Shown here: one piece after another, positions 30,290-43,009 of the stretch
Layout: every line of letters begins with the position of its first letter
Position numbering within the stretch: the stretch's first letter is position 1
Assembly: GCA_028554795.2 (NCBI GenBank)
Contig: CM068835.1
Location: forward strand, 59,367,719-59,431,718
Length of the DNA stretch: 64,000 nt
Direction of reading: 5' to 3'
From: Sinohyriopsis cumingii
Lineage: Eukaryota; Mollusca; Bivalvia; Unionida; Unionidae
Made by a program: the position numbers and the translations under genes
Notes under the pieces: model-generated
Database searches by the model: none
What the model saw: the letters and a program-made list of their open reading frames with translations, nothing else
Told to the model about the DNA's origin: nothing

Positions 30290-30935
30290 GTTACAATGCA
30301 AATAGGGTAATGTTGCTATTTGTGCTTTGGAATTAACGATGTAGTATTTTTACTACACCAGGTTTTGCAAATCAAATAAGTTAGTGTTACACTGTTAAAT
30401 GGAAATAGGGTAATACAACTAAATGAACAATGTAGCATTATCTCTACATCAAGTTTTGGAAATGAAGACAATCAGTTTTACAATGTGACCTAGAAATAAA
30501 GTAATCTTACTACACAAATTTGGTGATTGACAATGTAGCATGTTACTACATCATATTTTGGAGATCACAGACTCTGCTTTACAATGTCACATGTAAATAG
30601 GGTAATATCACTAGATGGGTTTGGTGGAGAGCTATGTAGTATTGTTACTACATCAGGCTTTGGGATCACAAAATCAGTGCCTAGAAATAGGGTACTGTTA
30701 CTACATGGGTTTGGTGGAAGGCTATGTAGTATTGTTACTACATCAGGCATGGAAATCACAAAACCAGTGCCCTAGAAATAGGGTATTGTTACTACATGGG
30801 TTTGGTGGAGAGCTATGTAGTATTGTTGCTACATCAGGTTTTAGAGATCACAAAATCAGTGGTGGGAAATAGGGTATTGTTAATGCATATCTTTGGGAAT
30901 TAACCATGTAGTATTGTTACTAGTACGTTTACTAG
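30290..30935. repeat. Minisatellite, ~90-100-bp unit, about seven copies
   Basis: Units begin AATAGGGTA(A/T)TGTTACTA and contain GGGTTTGGTGGAGAGCTATG and GTAGTATTGTTACTACATCA. The last word has an internal GTAGTA...TACTAC palindrome, so each unit has a small hairpin. The rightmost units are the most alike, at about 90-bp spacing. Confidence 0.9.
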
Positions 30936-31149
30936 TACAACATGATTCACTTTACAACTTCTTGTGCTTCTTCTTATTAAACTTGATATTGTGTGTACAG
31001 GGTTTAAAATTCCTTTAAAAAGGACAAGCAAGCAATTCCTTTTTTATTCTGACAGTCATTTAAACAACTTTCATGGATACATCCCAGTTATCTGTGTTCA
31101 AAATTGAACCTTTAAGTAAAAGATGGTAGTCAGCTGTTACTTGATTTCT

Positions 31150-31620
31150 GAGTTTATGAAATTCCTGTCATACGCAGAGTACTGCTATATTGAATTGGGA
31201 GTAGAATGACTATATGTACAGTATTAGAATATGAATTCAGAGTAGAATGGCTAGATGTTCAGTACTGGAATATTGAACTGGCAGTAGAATGACTAGATGT
31301 GCAGTACTGGAATATTGAATTAGGAGTAGAATGACTAGATGTACGGTGCTGGAATATTGAATTCAGAATAGAATGACTAGATGTACAGTACTGCTATACT
31401 GAATTAGGAGTAGAATGACTAGATGTATGGTACTACAACACTGAACTGGCAGCAGACTGACCAAACATACAGTACTGCTACACTGTATTGGAAATATAAT
31501 GATTAGAGGTATAGTATTGCTATACTGTATTGGGAATAGAATGACTAGACGTACAGAACTGCAATAATGAATTGCGAGTAGAACGACTAGATGTACAGTA
31601 TAGTGGAGTTCTATGTTATC
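31150..31620. repeat. Minisatellite, ~42-bp unit, about ten copies
   Basis: Units share AGTAGAATGACTAGATGTAC followed by AGTACTG and a TATTGAATT stretch, with point differences. Confidence 0.9.
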
Positions 31621-32234
31621 ACGGGTCTTAAAGTTAGCGATAGACACTGACCTTCAAGATACTGTATATCTATATTTGGTGTTCTTTTCTTTATATTAAA
31701 ATATACTTAATATCCCGTTTAAATCAGTTGATTGTAGAAAACAATCGATACAAGGACGTAATCTAGATTCCAGGTAATGCAAAGGACATTACTCTGATAT
31801 CGCAGTAATACTGAAAAAATATTTTTCGGTGGCATATACTTGTCCTAACATTAGGATCTTGATGTATATGCTGCACAAATTGTAGTACAATTTGAAAATT
31901 GGACGCTACTTAAATGGCTCTCATGCTGTCAATTGTATACTCCAAAAACAGAAACTTATCTGAGAGAATTAAAATAACGCAAATGTAACATACTGTGAGG
32001 GCCAGTGGCTCCATGATTGTAAGTGAGAATGTGAGAATGAACCACTTCAAACTGGTTTACAGTTCATTACAGTGATATTGATTTTAGGAAGATTTAAATT
32101 TTATTTGAGAACATGGGGTACAGTCATGTCTTGAAAAAACGGGGATGTATAGTCATACTCTAAGTTAGAGGAGAAAGTGCTTAGGCTAGTAAGAAGCTAC
32201 TTTTGTGATGTTCGTCATTTACACCTCTCCCTCG
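31621..32234. other. Host noncoding DNA, nothing recognised
   Basis: No coding or repeat structure seen. Confidence 0.45.
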
Positions 32235-32530
32235 ATAACTCTCGCACAACGTAAACCGCACTATAAGCTAGGCTCGAGTTACCGAGAGATCTCCGAAAAG
32301 TGAAGAAAAAAATCGCTTTGACATTGAGCAAACCATGAGAGGGGAGCGGTGTTTGGAAACTGGGCTTTTTATTGACTGAATCTTCACTTTACAATCACGT
32401 CGAAAATAATATTAATAACGCTCTTTTTCTAATGTAGTTGTTCGTTAATCTGTTTAAATAACATTTATTTTCAAAATGTCCAACATATGAAAGATCGTTC
32501 CAACTGGGTTTAATAACCATCACATGTACG
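32235..32530 (+). repeat. Dispersed repeat Y, copy 2
   Basis: Colinear with 27425-27735 in the same orientation. It lies about 95 bp before the reverse-oriented copy of repeat X. Confidence 0.8.
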
Positions 32531-32624
32531 CGAAAAAAAATCTGTATTACACCATTGCTTTTTGTTTTCTTGACGAGTCTGGTTCCCGTAGTGGTGTTTA
32601 GGTGGCAGGGTCCATTTTTGTAAA

Positions 32625-33010
32625 TTGGCCCCCTGGCAAATTTCTTAACTTAAGGCTATGGTGTGACTTTTTCAGGTATTATTGTTTAGAATTTAAAGAT
32701 ATGGATATATTTGTGAACTAGGTGTTTTGGACTTGTGTTGTTCTTGAAACTGATGTCAGGCATGTACACCTTCCATAGTTACCCTGCAGTATGTCGATAG
32801 GGAAATACCAATAGTCGGCTAGGAAGAAGAGCTAACCTACCATAAGTTACAGTAAACACATGGGATTGGGGCAAGTAGAATACCGTATCTCAGAAGCGGT
32901 TTGGATGACAACTATTTTTAATTGCATCAGCCTGTTTAGTACACACTGTTTTGCAGAACTGTCATCAAGGAAAAATGATTGTGTCTGCACTGTGAGCATC
33001 ACATGGTGTC
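32625..33010 (-). repeat. Dispersed repeat X, copy 2
   Basis: Reverse-complement counterpart of 17380-17765, starting at TTTCTTAACTTAAGGCTATG and ending at TGTGAGCATCAC. Confidence 0.8.
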
Positions 33011-33778
33011 AACAGTAACCTTCAGACATGAAAATTGCCGATAGAAATGTGGGGTTGGGGTGCATGAACTTCTTCTGCTATGAACTGTCATTGACTTCTC
33101 TGGTCAAGTGGATAATATTCTTATGCTTTGTTTTAGTAAAGGTATCTAAAAATATGGACTTTTTCACCTCACTTGTGTATTTGAGTTTTTATACTTGGTC
33201 GCTGATTGCGGCATTAAATTTGTACATAAAAACCGGCCCCTGCCCCTTTACTATTATCCTGCCAAATCCAGATTCCACAGAGCAGGGAACTAGACTAACT
33301 GTTGATACACCAACAAACAAGAGACAGTCGGGCGTGGATCCCATTTTTTAAAACCAGAAAATATCCCAAAAATGTATACCTATTTGTTGAACTTGAAGAA
33401 AATCGCGATCAAAATTGGTAACGGAAACTTTGATGTATCACTCGTTTTATCGTCGAAAACGGTAGATAGGACCTGGAAATTTTAATCAACACTATGAAAT
33501 ATCAAATGTAAAGATAGGTTATACAATTTTTTACATTTTCTTTCCAAACTACATTCCTAGTACAATAATTAACGATATGTAAGGAAATTTCGATCAATGA
33601 AAATGTCACTTACGTGGAGCGGAGGCAGTACTTTAATAAATAAATACAAATTAAATATTTTTTTATCTATTGAAAGTTGTGTTATAATTCTATTGTTTAG
33701 TACCTTATAAGTGTAATCGTCATAAATGCAATGTGTCCTCTTGTAATTAAACGTAAAAAGCGTCACAATATGATTAAA

Positions 33779-34180
33779 TGATCATGGTTAGGTATTTATC
33801 TATGTTATAATTTTACCTACAAAGTTTACATAAAGTCCTTCGGATCATTTAATCCTTGTAATTCCAATTTACTTCCTTTCTAACATCAGATCGCAGATTT
33901 AACCAACAAAACATTCACTTTATTTACATCGAAGTTTTCTTTCATTAATGATTAGCCTTTTAACTGCAATATAATACATAGCCCTATCTTAGCTAGCCAA
34001 GATTCATCGATTCTTTATACAGTGATATGGGGTAGAATGTCATAGAGGGTCATGCCAGTGATATACTGTTATGATCATTATTATAGGATTAAATTGATTG
34101 CGACCAGACGTCCGAAGGACTTATGTAAACTTTGTGAGTGATTCGGTAAATTGTACACATTGATAAATACCCAACCATGA
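33779..34180. mobile_element. Foldback (MITE-like) element
   Basis: Arm 33779-33845 (ATCATGGTTAGGTATTTATC ... AAAGTCCTTCGGA) is roughly the reverse complement of 34108-34180 (TCCGAAGGACTT ... GATAAATACCCAACCATGAT). The sequence next to the inner left arm (ATCATTTAATCCTTGTAATT) is repeated directly after the right arm. No protein is encoded. Confidence 0.7.
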
Positions 34181-34254
34181 TCATTTAATCCTTATAATTC
34201 CAATTTACTTCCTTTCTAATAGTGATATACTGTTATGATGAATATTTTAATATT

Positions 34255-35100
34255 TTAAAAAAATGTTGCTGCGGTTAAGCAAGGAATATTACTTTTTTTC
34301 AAAATTACGTTTGCGTATGGCACGTGTTGTTATAGCAACGTCGTTGTTACTTTCTACGCATTTCGATCTTTCAAAAGCAAAATCTTGTCCATTTTTACTA
34401 ACATCCTTTGGTTGACATATGACCCTGACCTTTAATAACTGCTGCTGTAACATGTTGTCAAGGTGAAATGCAATTATTTCCGACGATTGGCTTCTAAAGC
34501 CTGCCATATGCCTTCTTCGGCAAAAGGGGTGAGTGTTGGAGTGCAGGAAGGTCTGTGCAATTACATTGCTTAAACTTCTAATGGTCGATTTTAAGCCGTG
34601 GCTTGTCATTTTTTATCGGAAATCACAGGAATGTGTGCGTGGGAGCTTGTTGTTATTATTATTAGGGTGTAAGGCGTTGATATAGATAAAACTTCACATC
34701 AAATGATTTGGTAACAGGGAACCAAAAGTAGTCCGCAGAATTTTTCGATGTGTAAAAAATTCCAGATCAGTATCGCGTGACCGTTTACATCCAATCAAAG
34801 CGTAGAGGGCGCAGTCAATTCATAATAATTGGAATTTTTTTACTATATAAAAAATGGTTGTTACGGTTAAACTAGGAATGTACCTTTTATTCTTTCATTT
34901 TTTCTGTTGAAAATTACGCTTGCTTATTGCACGTGTTGTTATAGCAACGTCATTGTTACTTTCTACGCATTTCGATCTTTCAAATCAAAAGCAAAATCGT
35001 GTATTTTTAGTGACATCCCTTGGTTGACATATGACCCTGACCTTTAATAACCGCTGCTGTAACATGTTGTCCTTGTGAAATGCAATAATTTCCGAAGCAC
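34255..35100. repeat. Direct duplication of a ~235-bp segment
   Basis: 34255-34490 and 34850-35100 share GCACGTGTTGTTATAGCAAC, TTTCTACGCATTTCGATCTT and TTGACATATGACCCTGACCT in the same order and orientation, about 590 bp apart. Confidence 0.85.
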
Positions 35101-35190
35101 ATCTAGACCTTCAATTACAATTACAGTGTAAATGTAATTAATGTAATGTAATTAATTACTCAATTACACCAATTACGTTGTCATTCAACC

Positions 35191-35810
35191 CACAGTAGGC
35201 TGACGTTTTATCAATAAAGTACGGCGAAATCTCTGACAATATAAAATCCCCTTATCGGTAATATAAAAAAAAACACAAGGAGTGCAAGCGTGACCACAAC
35301 CCTTCGCTCGATTCGACTTTTTCTCACGCGTCTTTTATCGCTTCAGAATCGCAAGAAGACTGAAAAACTACACATAACATTCAAAAGACAGTAACTTACC
35401 AACGCAGATCTCTTAAATGACCATGTCCTGCATCCAATCCGGCGAATTAACCTTTATTTTCACCACTATGGTCAAAATCCCATTCTAGCAAACTCGGCTA
35501 GACGGAAGTAGCACTTACTACCCTGCAGTAATTATGCTGATAAACACGATGAAAGTAATTTCACAAGATAAAATGTTTATCTTGCTTTGTATTTCAGATT
35601 GTATCATTTTATAATTTTATTTTATGGTCACACTTGCACTCCTTGTGTTTATTTATATTGCCGATATGGGGATTTCATATTGTCAGAGATTTCGCCGTAC
35701 TTTATTGATGAAACGTCAGACTCCTGTGGTTTATTTATATTACCGATAAAGGGATGTCATATTGTCAGAGATTTCGCCGTACTTTATTAATAAAACGTCA
35801 GACTCCTGTG
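35191..35810. mobile_element. MITE with ~105-bp terminal inverted repeats and 7-bp target duplication
   Basis: Ends are CACAGTAGGCTGACG and CGTCAGACTCCTGTG (inverted), followed inward by matching TTTATCA, AATAAAGTACGGCGAAATCT and CTGACAATAT words. The right repeat is itself duplicated in tandem (about 35626-35727 and 35728-35810). TTCAACC flanks both ends (35184-35190 and 35811-35817). No transposase frame is seen, so it is non-autonomous. Confidence 0.85.
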
Positions 35811-35817
35811 TTCAACC

Positions 35818-36920
35818 CAAGTCAAAGTAAATCTGTAATAACTTAAATATAAATAATTCTAAAACAAACTAGGGTGATAAAACATTGTAATAAAAGTGTC
35901 TCGCTGGTGAACATGTGTTTTCATGCAGTTTAATCCATAAATGTGATTTTCTTTTATTCACTGGAAGTATCAACGTAACACGATCTCTAAAGATTGTACA
36001 GCATAAGTATTTTGTTGGCTATGGTCTAGCCCATTCTCTAATGAAACGAGCACTGCAGCACTCGTACTAAAAGACCCTCCTGGTAAAAATTAGCACTGCG
36101 GCACTCACACTTAATTATCCTCTTGATAAAAATGATCGAGAAAAACCAGTTTATGATTTCCAAAACCTTACAAACAAAATAAAATCTGATATGCAGTCAA
36201 GAGAGTTTTTTGTGCATAGCAATGCCATCTGATATTTTGGAATGTAAAGGATATTAGAATAAACGGTTGTTTATTTCAGATTAGATGATTTAAACCTCTC
36301 CCCAAAAATATCATGAAACAAATTATCTAAATGATTTTTTTAAAAACTGATAAATTAAAAAATGTTGTGACCTAAATCTACTTAAAAGCATTTGAATTCC
36401 TTATATTCAAAATGTGCGCCTAAATAAAGACACGTTGGATACGATTAACTGTAACTGCTTGAATATTAATTATCAAAACAAAGAAAATGAAAGTCTAGCT
36501 TCTATATAAACACATCCAAGATAATAGTATCTGCTCAGCTATTTGTATTCTATAGATGTAGACTAAGTATAGCATGAGTGGCCTCTTTCAGTTTCAATTA
36601 CATCATAGTTGTGTCTTGGAGCTTCTCACTTCAATTTTCATAAAGTCAGTTTTTAAAATTAATGATTGTGTGACTCCTTAACACTCCAGTAATAACTATA
36701 ATCCATGCAGATGTAGCATATATGAATTGAAACTGAGAAACCAGTCACTTCTGTTACTTGTATAGTATCTAGAAAACGTGAGGCTTCTCCAGTTCAGTCA
36801 AGGCTAATTGACTAGTTTCACAATTTTATCTGAAAATAACACTCTCAGATTATCTCACAATTCCAAAACTAGACTCTCACTGCTTGGAGATTTACAAACA
36901 ATCAAAATGTCTGAATGTGA

Positions 36921-36972
<52 letters not shown>

Positions 36973-38854
36973 CCTAGATGATTTACAGTGCTTAACTATC
37001 AAATAATAGCAAGAAATCTTAAATATCTGAACAACGATAGTGTCAGAGGACTAAGGTCTATGCTAGTATCGTGCACCTACACACTAAATTGCAGTAAAAT
37101 GGACTCCTCGTAGTTAAAATAATAGGTGCAATTGTTATATACATCAAATATGGCTCTCCGAAAACACTCAGTAGGCTAGAGATTGTCCCATAAAAATTAT
37201 CAGCAATGAATTTTCATCAGATGTATCACTATTTATGTCTATTTAGTAGAGCAAATGAAAAAAGTGATGAATGGAAAGAATTTTGAAAAAAGAAACTGCA
37301 TTTGAATTTTTTGCTGAAAGGCGTGGCATTGAGATTACAGTTTCAGTGAAAAGACCTTATTTGTGTATTTGAAAATTTGATTGCATCCATGAAAAATAAA
37401 ATAACAAGAGTATAGAATATGATTATTTAAAATAAAAAACCAAATAACAGAATAATGTTAAATGTATTTAAAATAAAATACCAAAATTATAGAATGTTAT
37501 TTAAAATTTTAATAGATGTCAGACTTGGATCCAGGATTCTGAAAATGGGTTTATGTAGGCATTTTCGGGGCTTGAAACTATCATTAGTCCATTAGCCAGC
37601 AATTATATAGTATAATTCCCTACATACTATAATATATACATTGGTATTAGTCTAAGAGTACTAACGAAAATTTTATTTTAAATTTAAATATTACAGAAAG
37701 GGTGTGGGCGGCTGCTGCCTTCTGAATCCACAAGGATAGTGATTGATTTTCCATTGATTAGTGTTACGTTTTTTTTTCTCCAACTGATTATAGTTACGGT
37801 TTATTTAAACTGCATACTTCTAACGCTGCGATGATAGCTAAACTGTATATACCTCTAAACATAAACTGACAAATATTATTAAAACTTGAAAAGAACCTGC
37901 TTGAATTGGTTTAGTGCAAAATAAGATAAAATACATTCTAACACAAATTGTTTTTATAAAACCAGTTTCAATGAGAAATTTGTCATTGCTTGACAGTCTG
38001 TATTTTTTTTCAAATGAGAATAGGTTTATTATATATTCTGAATGCTCATATATGTTTATCAATACATGATGTAATGATAATATTCAGACTTTCGTATGTC
38101 TAAGGCATAAGCAGTCATGAAAGCAGCTTTAGACCTAGTAACGCACAGAGGCTGTCTAGTGGAGCCTATATCACGAATTTATTAATACTTGAGACAGTGA
38201 TGCGGTTAAGTGTGCCGTTATTCTTTTGGTGATGTAGTCCGATAAATCAGCATCCCCAGCCCCAAATCTGTGTTGAAACTGTTGGACGATAGGTCGGTCT
38301 GATGTTACTTGTTTATTAAAATGTGCAATTTTGCTGCATGCAGATCTTTCCAAAATATATATGCATATAGTTTAGACACCGCTATCAATATGCCTCCTCG
38401 TTTGTTTGTACCCCCATACTGATTTAAAAAACGAAAAGCACAACTGAAATAAAAGATACGCAGAATTTAATCAGTTCATTCACTGAATAATAATTTCAAA
38501 CCTGATTATATGTCATCAGCGTGTTTCATGCCAAACAGAAGTATTCAGCGTATATTCAGCGTAGAAGACGACCAATCTCATCAGTCATTTCCAGTTCCTA
38601 GAGAAGTCCATTTTCAGCAAAGTGGTGGATGTATGGCTGGCTATACACGTATGTAGAGAGAAGGAATATACTACATCGTCTATTTACAATATTTACAATG
38701 TTGAATCACACAAAGGAAAAGAATGATACTTATCAATCTGCATTTCACGTGGATTTATCAAGTGGTATAATTTATAGTTACACGTGTGCAAAAAGGGACA
38801 TAACTCTAAACTCATGGTAATTTACAGAATTATCTGACAGTTACCGATGTTGTT
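35818..38854. other. Host noncoding DNA with one (TA)n tract
   Basis: AT-rich sequence; a TA run lies at about 36921-36970. Small frames show no recognisable domain. Confidence 0.5.
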
Positions 38855-39105
38855 GTTGTTGTTGTTATAGGGTTAAACGCCATTTTTCAGCACAACATAG
38901 GCTATACATGGCGGCCAGTATAACTGGTGGAGGGAGAACCCTGGAAAACCCAGGGAAGAACCACCGATCCACGAGAAGCTACTGGCAGGCTTTCACACGT
39001 ACCCACGCTAGCCGAGCCTTGGACTCGAACCCACGCAGACAGAGTTGAGATGGCAGTGATCCAGAATGGTGAGCGCTTTAGACCACTGGGCCACTCGGGG
39101 CCCCG
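38855..39105 (-). mobile_element. tRNA-derived SINE, family B, copy 3
   Basis: Full-length on the minus strand: GGGGCCCCGAGTGGCCCAG head, TCTAAAGCGCTCACC, GGGTTCGAGTCCAAGG B-box region, body, and (CAA)n tail at the left end. It is the best preserved family B copy here. Confidence 0.85.
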
Positions 39106-40200
39106 GCAGTTACCGAATAGGATGAACAACGTCATAATGTGGTCTGATGAAAAAAGACCCGCACATAGTGTACGCAATATGACTCCGTGTTAGTACGGTA
39201 ACTCCGTTAAGCATGAAACGCGCAGACTATACCAGTGTTAAGGCCACTCTGATCACAGTTTGGTTATAAATTATAAATTAATGAATGAATTGACTAAGTT
39301 CTGTCACATTTTATCACATTAAAGATTTTCATTATTGAAATCGGTATAGGGGATACAAATTAACGGGGATTTATGCAATAACTATTGTTTGTAACCGCCA
39401 TATTAGCGCGATATTCAAAATGGCCACTGGACAGAGGTGTTGCTATTCACATTGGTTTACAGTCGCTGAAGAAAGGGTTTGATCTGGAAATATTATGAAA
39501 ATATCGCCAAAAGAACCCTTCAGTCGATGGTTGATCAAAAGCCACAAGGAATTCTGGTAAGTCTATAAAAGTACACCAATGTGTGCAGGCAAACTTAACT
39601 GCAGAATTTTCAGGAATATCTCATACAACCAGCAACTAAAATAATGACACCTTTCTGCAAAGTAAAGTTCTAATGTTTTAGTCAGACTTGACTTACTCTT
39701 ACGTTTCTTCTCTAATAAATTCAAAGCAAGCCCGTTATTTGCGTAGTAAGACAGCACTAAAACAAAAATATCTTGTCCTATGTCTTACATAGTAGGACTA
39801 ATTCAAAAGGTGATGATTTTAAAAAATTGTCTATGACCGATGGATGCACAGGTGTTCTATTCTAACAGAGATTACAGATCCTCGACACAAGCTTGATGTT
39901 GAAAATAAAATCTCATGTAAAGTATGATAGACAGGGTCCTATGTCAAAACGGGTCATGGGTGTAATCTGAGGTAAATTTGTCACTCAGTATGATTTTTTT
40001 TTCCTTGAGATTTTTGCTTTCTTTCAACATCAAGCTCCTGTTGATCACCTGCGACAGAGATTAATACCTAAAAACCTAGAGTTCTGAATGACTGAATGCC
40101 TAGTCTGCATTTCCTCTCACCTTGCCACCCCATATTTTACTTTTCAGTTTAATTGTTTGTCAGTTTTATCTTTTTTATATTAATATTTTTCATTACATGA
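39106..40200. other. Host noncoding DNA, nothing recognised
   Basis: No coding or repeat structure seen before the retrotransposon relic. Confidence 0.45.
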
Positions 40201-40204
40201 AATT

Positions 40205-41600
40205 ATGAAAGCTCTGTACCAGAAACCTTTACATTTGCAAGAGCACGAAAGAAATGGACTTAAACAGTTATTATTTGAATATGAGAACTTATTTCCAGAT
40301 GTTCCTACAAGAACAAACAAAATTTTCCTTAACGTTGAAATTGCAAATTCTAAACCTGTCAAACAACACCTGTACAGGATGAACCCTCTCAAACAGGAAT
40401 ACTTGAAAAAAAGAAATTTAGTATTTGCTGGAGAATGATTTTATAGAGCCCAATAAAAGTGATTGAAGTTCACCATACATTCTTGTTCCGAAATCATATA
40501 AAACTTTCTGTATGTGTACTGATTATAGGAAGTTGAATAGTGTGACAAAAACAGATTCATCCCCATTACCAAGAATCAATGACTGTATTGATAAGATCGA
40601 GAATGCCAAGTATGTCACCAAATTTTACCTTCTGAAAGGATTTTGGCAGATTCCACTAACAGAAAGAGCAAAGGAGATTTTGGCATTCGTGACTCCAAAT
40701 GGACTTTACCAATGTAAAGTTATGCTGTTTGGAATGAAAGGGTCGCCAAGTACATTTCATGAATAGGATTACCTCTGGTCTAGACAATTCTGATGATTAC
40801 GTTGATGATGTCATCATCTACAACGACACCTGGAAAGAACATTTAGCAAAATTTGGAAATTCTTTGACAGACTCACAGATGCATGTTTGACAATTAATTT
40901 TTCTAAAAATGAGTTCTGCCGTGCTAGTGTAACCTTTCTGAGACACATCGTGGGACATGGACAAGTTAAACCTATAGATGCTAAGGTCAAGGCTATCTCT
41001 GAATTTCCCATGCCTGTTAATAAAAAGCAACTGATGCGATTTTTAGGTATGGCCGAATACTATCAAAAATTTTGTTCCAATTTTTCTATAATTGCTCAAC
41101 CCCTGACAAATTTATTGAGTAAGACAATTAGTTCCTTTAGACTGAAAAATGTCAGGAGGCTTCTGACAAGTTGAAAGCCATACTTAAAAGCGTGCCAGTT
41201 CTTATTAAAGCTCCAAATTTTAGCCAATCATTTAAACTGTAAGTTGATGCAAGTGATGATGGGGTTGAAGCAGTTTTGATTCAAGAAGATGAAAATGGCA
41301 TTGATCATCCAGTGTGATATTTTTCTAAGAAATTAAATAAGCACCAAAGAAATTCAACCATCGAGAAGGAATGTTTGGCTTTGATAGTGGCATTACAACA
41401 TTCTGAAGTGTACTTAGTTTAGCTCCTTCCTCAGTTATTGTGTTTAGTGACCACAAACCCCTTACTTTCATCGGCAAGATGAAAAATGAAAATCAAACAC
41501 TACTGAGGTTGAGTTTGTTTTTACAGGAATATAATCTTGACATCAGGACAGGCACATCAAAGGAAAAGATAATTTAATAACAGATGCACTTTCCCATGTA
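40205..41600 (+). pseudogene. Ty3/gypsy-type retrotransposon pol relic (RT - RNase H)
   Basis: Successive fragments in shifting frames follow the order of a Ty3/gypsy pol: the pre-RT segment with IANSKPVKQHLYRMNP (40205-40438), CTDYRKLNSVTKTDSSPLPR (40512 on), the KGFWQIPLTERAKE and FGMKGSPSTFHE blocks, the thumb segment with FLRHIVGHGQVKP and MRFLGMAEYYQKFC (40887-41174), then an RNase H part (VDASDDG, STIEKECLALI) and a KGKDN-like end near 41570. The active-site region carries a stop and frameshifts, so it is dead. No LTRs were identified. Confidence 0.88.
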
Positions 41601-41654
41601 TAACAATGTATTATTTCATGTTCACTGTAATTTATATGAGTTCTATTTAACCTC

Positions 41655-42230
41655 ACGTATAATAATAATAATAATAATAATAATGACTTTGTAGACACCT
41701 AATCTTTAGAAGTTCTAAGCGCTTTGCAACATTAGACAACTCCTATAACATAAAAAACATATATGATATTATTACAGAAAACAAACACCATGAAATTAGA
41801 AAACATAAAAACATGCTGTAAATAGTTAAGGTAGGAAACATTATTAAATCTTTAAGTTTGTTAATGTAGTCGAAATAAGTGAGTTTTTAGAGCACTCTTG
41901 AATGGGATCAATGTGTTTTTGTGTCTAAGTTCAGTGGACAATTCATTCCACATTGCTGGGCCCTGGTATGAAAAGAACGTTGTCCATATGACTTTATTTT
42001 CGTAGTGGGAATAATGAATATACAATTGTCAGAAGAGGAGCGTAAGTATCTTGCTGGTGTGTACACATGTATGAGTCGAGCTGGTGTGTACACATGTATG
42101 AGTCGATAGGTATTTGGACTGGAGTCCGTCAGTGAAACGTAGCACAGAGAACAAATTTTGTGTTTGATTAGTCTGTGGTAAAAAGAAAGCTTTATGTTCA
42201 AATCTTTCTTTTTCTTTAACAGTAGAAGTG
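41655..42230. other. (AAT)n tract and probable interspersed repeat
   Basis: An AATAATAAT run (about 41658-41684) is followed by sequence that includes AAGCGCTTTGCAACAT and a 27-bp direct repeat (GCTGGTGTGTACACATGTAT... at about 42053 and 42080). Stop codons interrupt all frames; this looks like a noncoding repeat. Confidence 0.5.
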
Positions 42231-42613
42231 TTATGTATATTTGATTTAATTTTATCTGATTTAATATATATTTATTTCAGTTTAATTCTTTGTCATTTTT
42301 TTATTTTTTATTACATGATATTGTAATGTAAATTTATTCACTAGAGATGATACTGTTTTCAGAAAATAGTTTGACCTTGACTGTTAATTTATAAACACCA
42401 GGTGTTGATCTAAATCCTGACCTTGTTTCAAAATTTATGGCAATCATGTAAACAAATTCTATCTTTATTTTAAAATGATTGGTTGTTTTCGAGGTAATGA
42501 TGGGACTTCGGGTTTAAGATGTAAACAATTTTTGTTTTATTTCATAGAGTAAAATGATTGTTTTTCGTCAGGGTCACACTGGATGTACGTGACCTTAACA
42601 TGTATGTAGTTTC

Positions 42614-42952
42614 TATAAGCTTCTAGAAGTTGATCACGTGACCCCTTGTTTACAATTAGAATACGATATAACCCATGTTTTGGAGAATTATTCTCGGTTG
42701 CAGCTGGGCTTTTTCTTACACTAAAAGTCGTATGTTGTGTTGTTTGGAGTTATTTCAAATTACTTGGACTCAAAAGGATTAATTATTATTTTTCTGGAAA
42801 ATGCGTGTGCTCGTGTGAGATTCTAAATCCAAGACAGTTCTTATAAAAAATTGATTTAAATTTCTAAAACCAGAGTGATAATACTTGTTTCTACAAGGAA
42901 CTGTAGACTTCTGTAAACAAGGGGTCACGTGATCATCTTCTAGAAGCTTATA
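42614..42952. mobile_element. MITE-like element with 41-bp terminal inverted repeats
   Basis: The arm 42614-42654 (TATAAGCTTCTAGAAG ... CCCCTTGTTTACA) and 42912-42952 are reverse complements with a single mismatch. The 257-bp interior has no transposase. It abuts the 5' end of the degenerate Polinton polymerase. No clear target duplication is seen. Confidence 0.8.
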
Positions 42953-43009
42953 TGCTTGGAACACTAAAAATACCAACCCCAACAGGAAGATGATGACCAC
43001 AAGAAGAAA

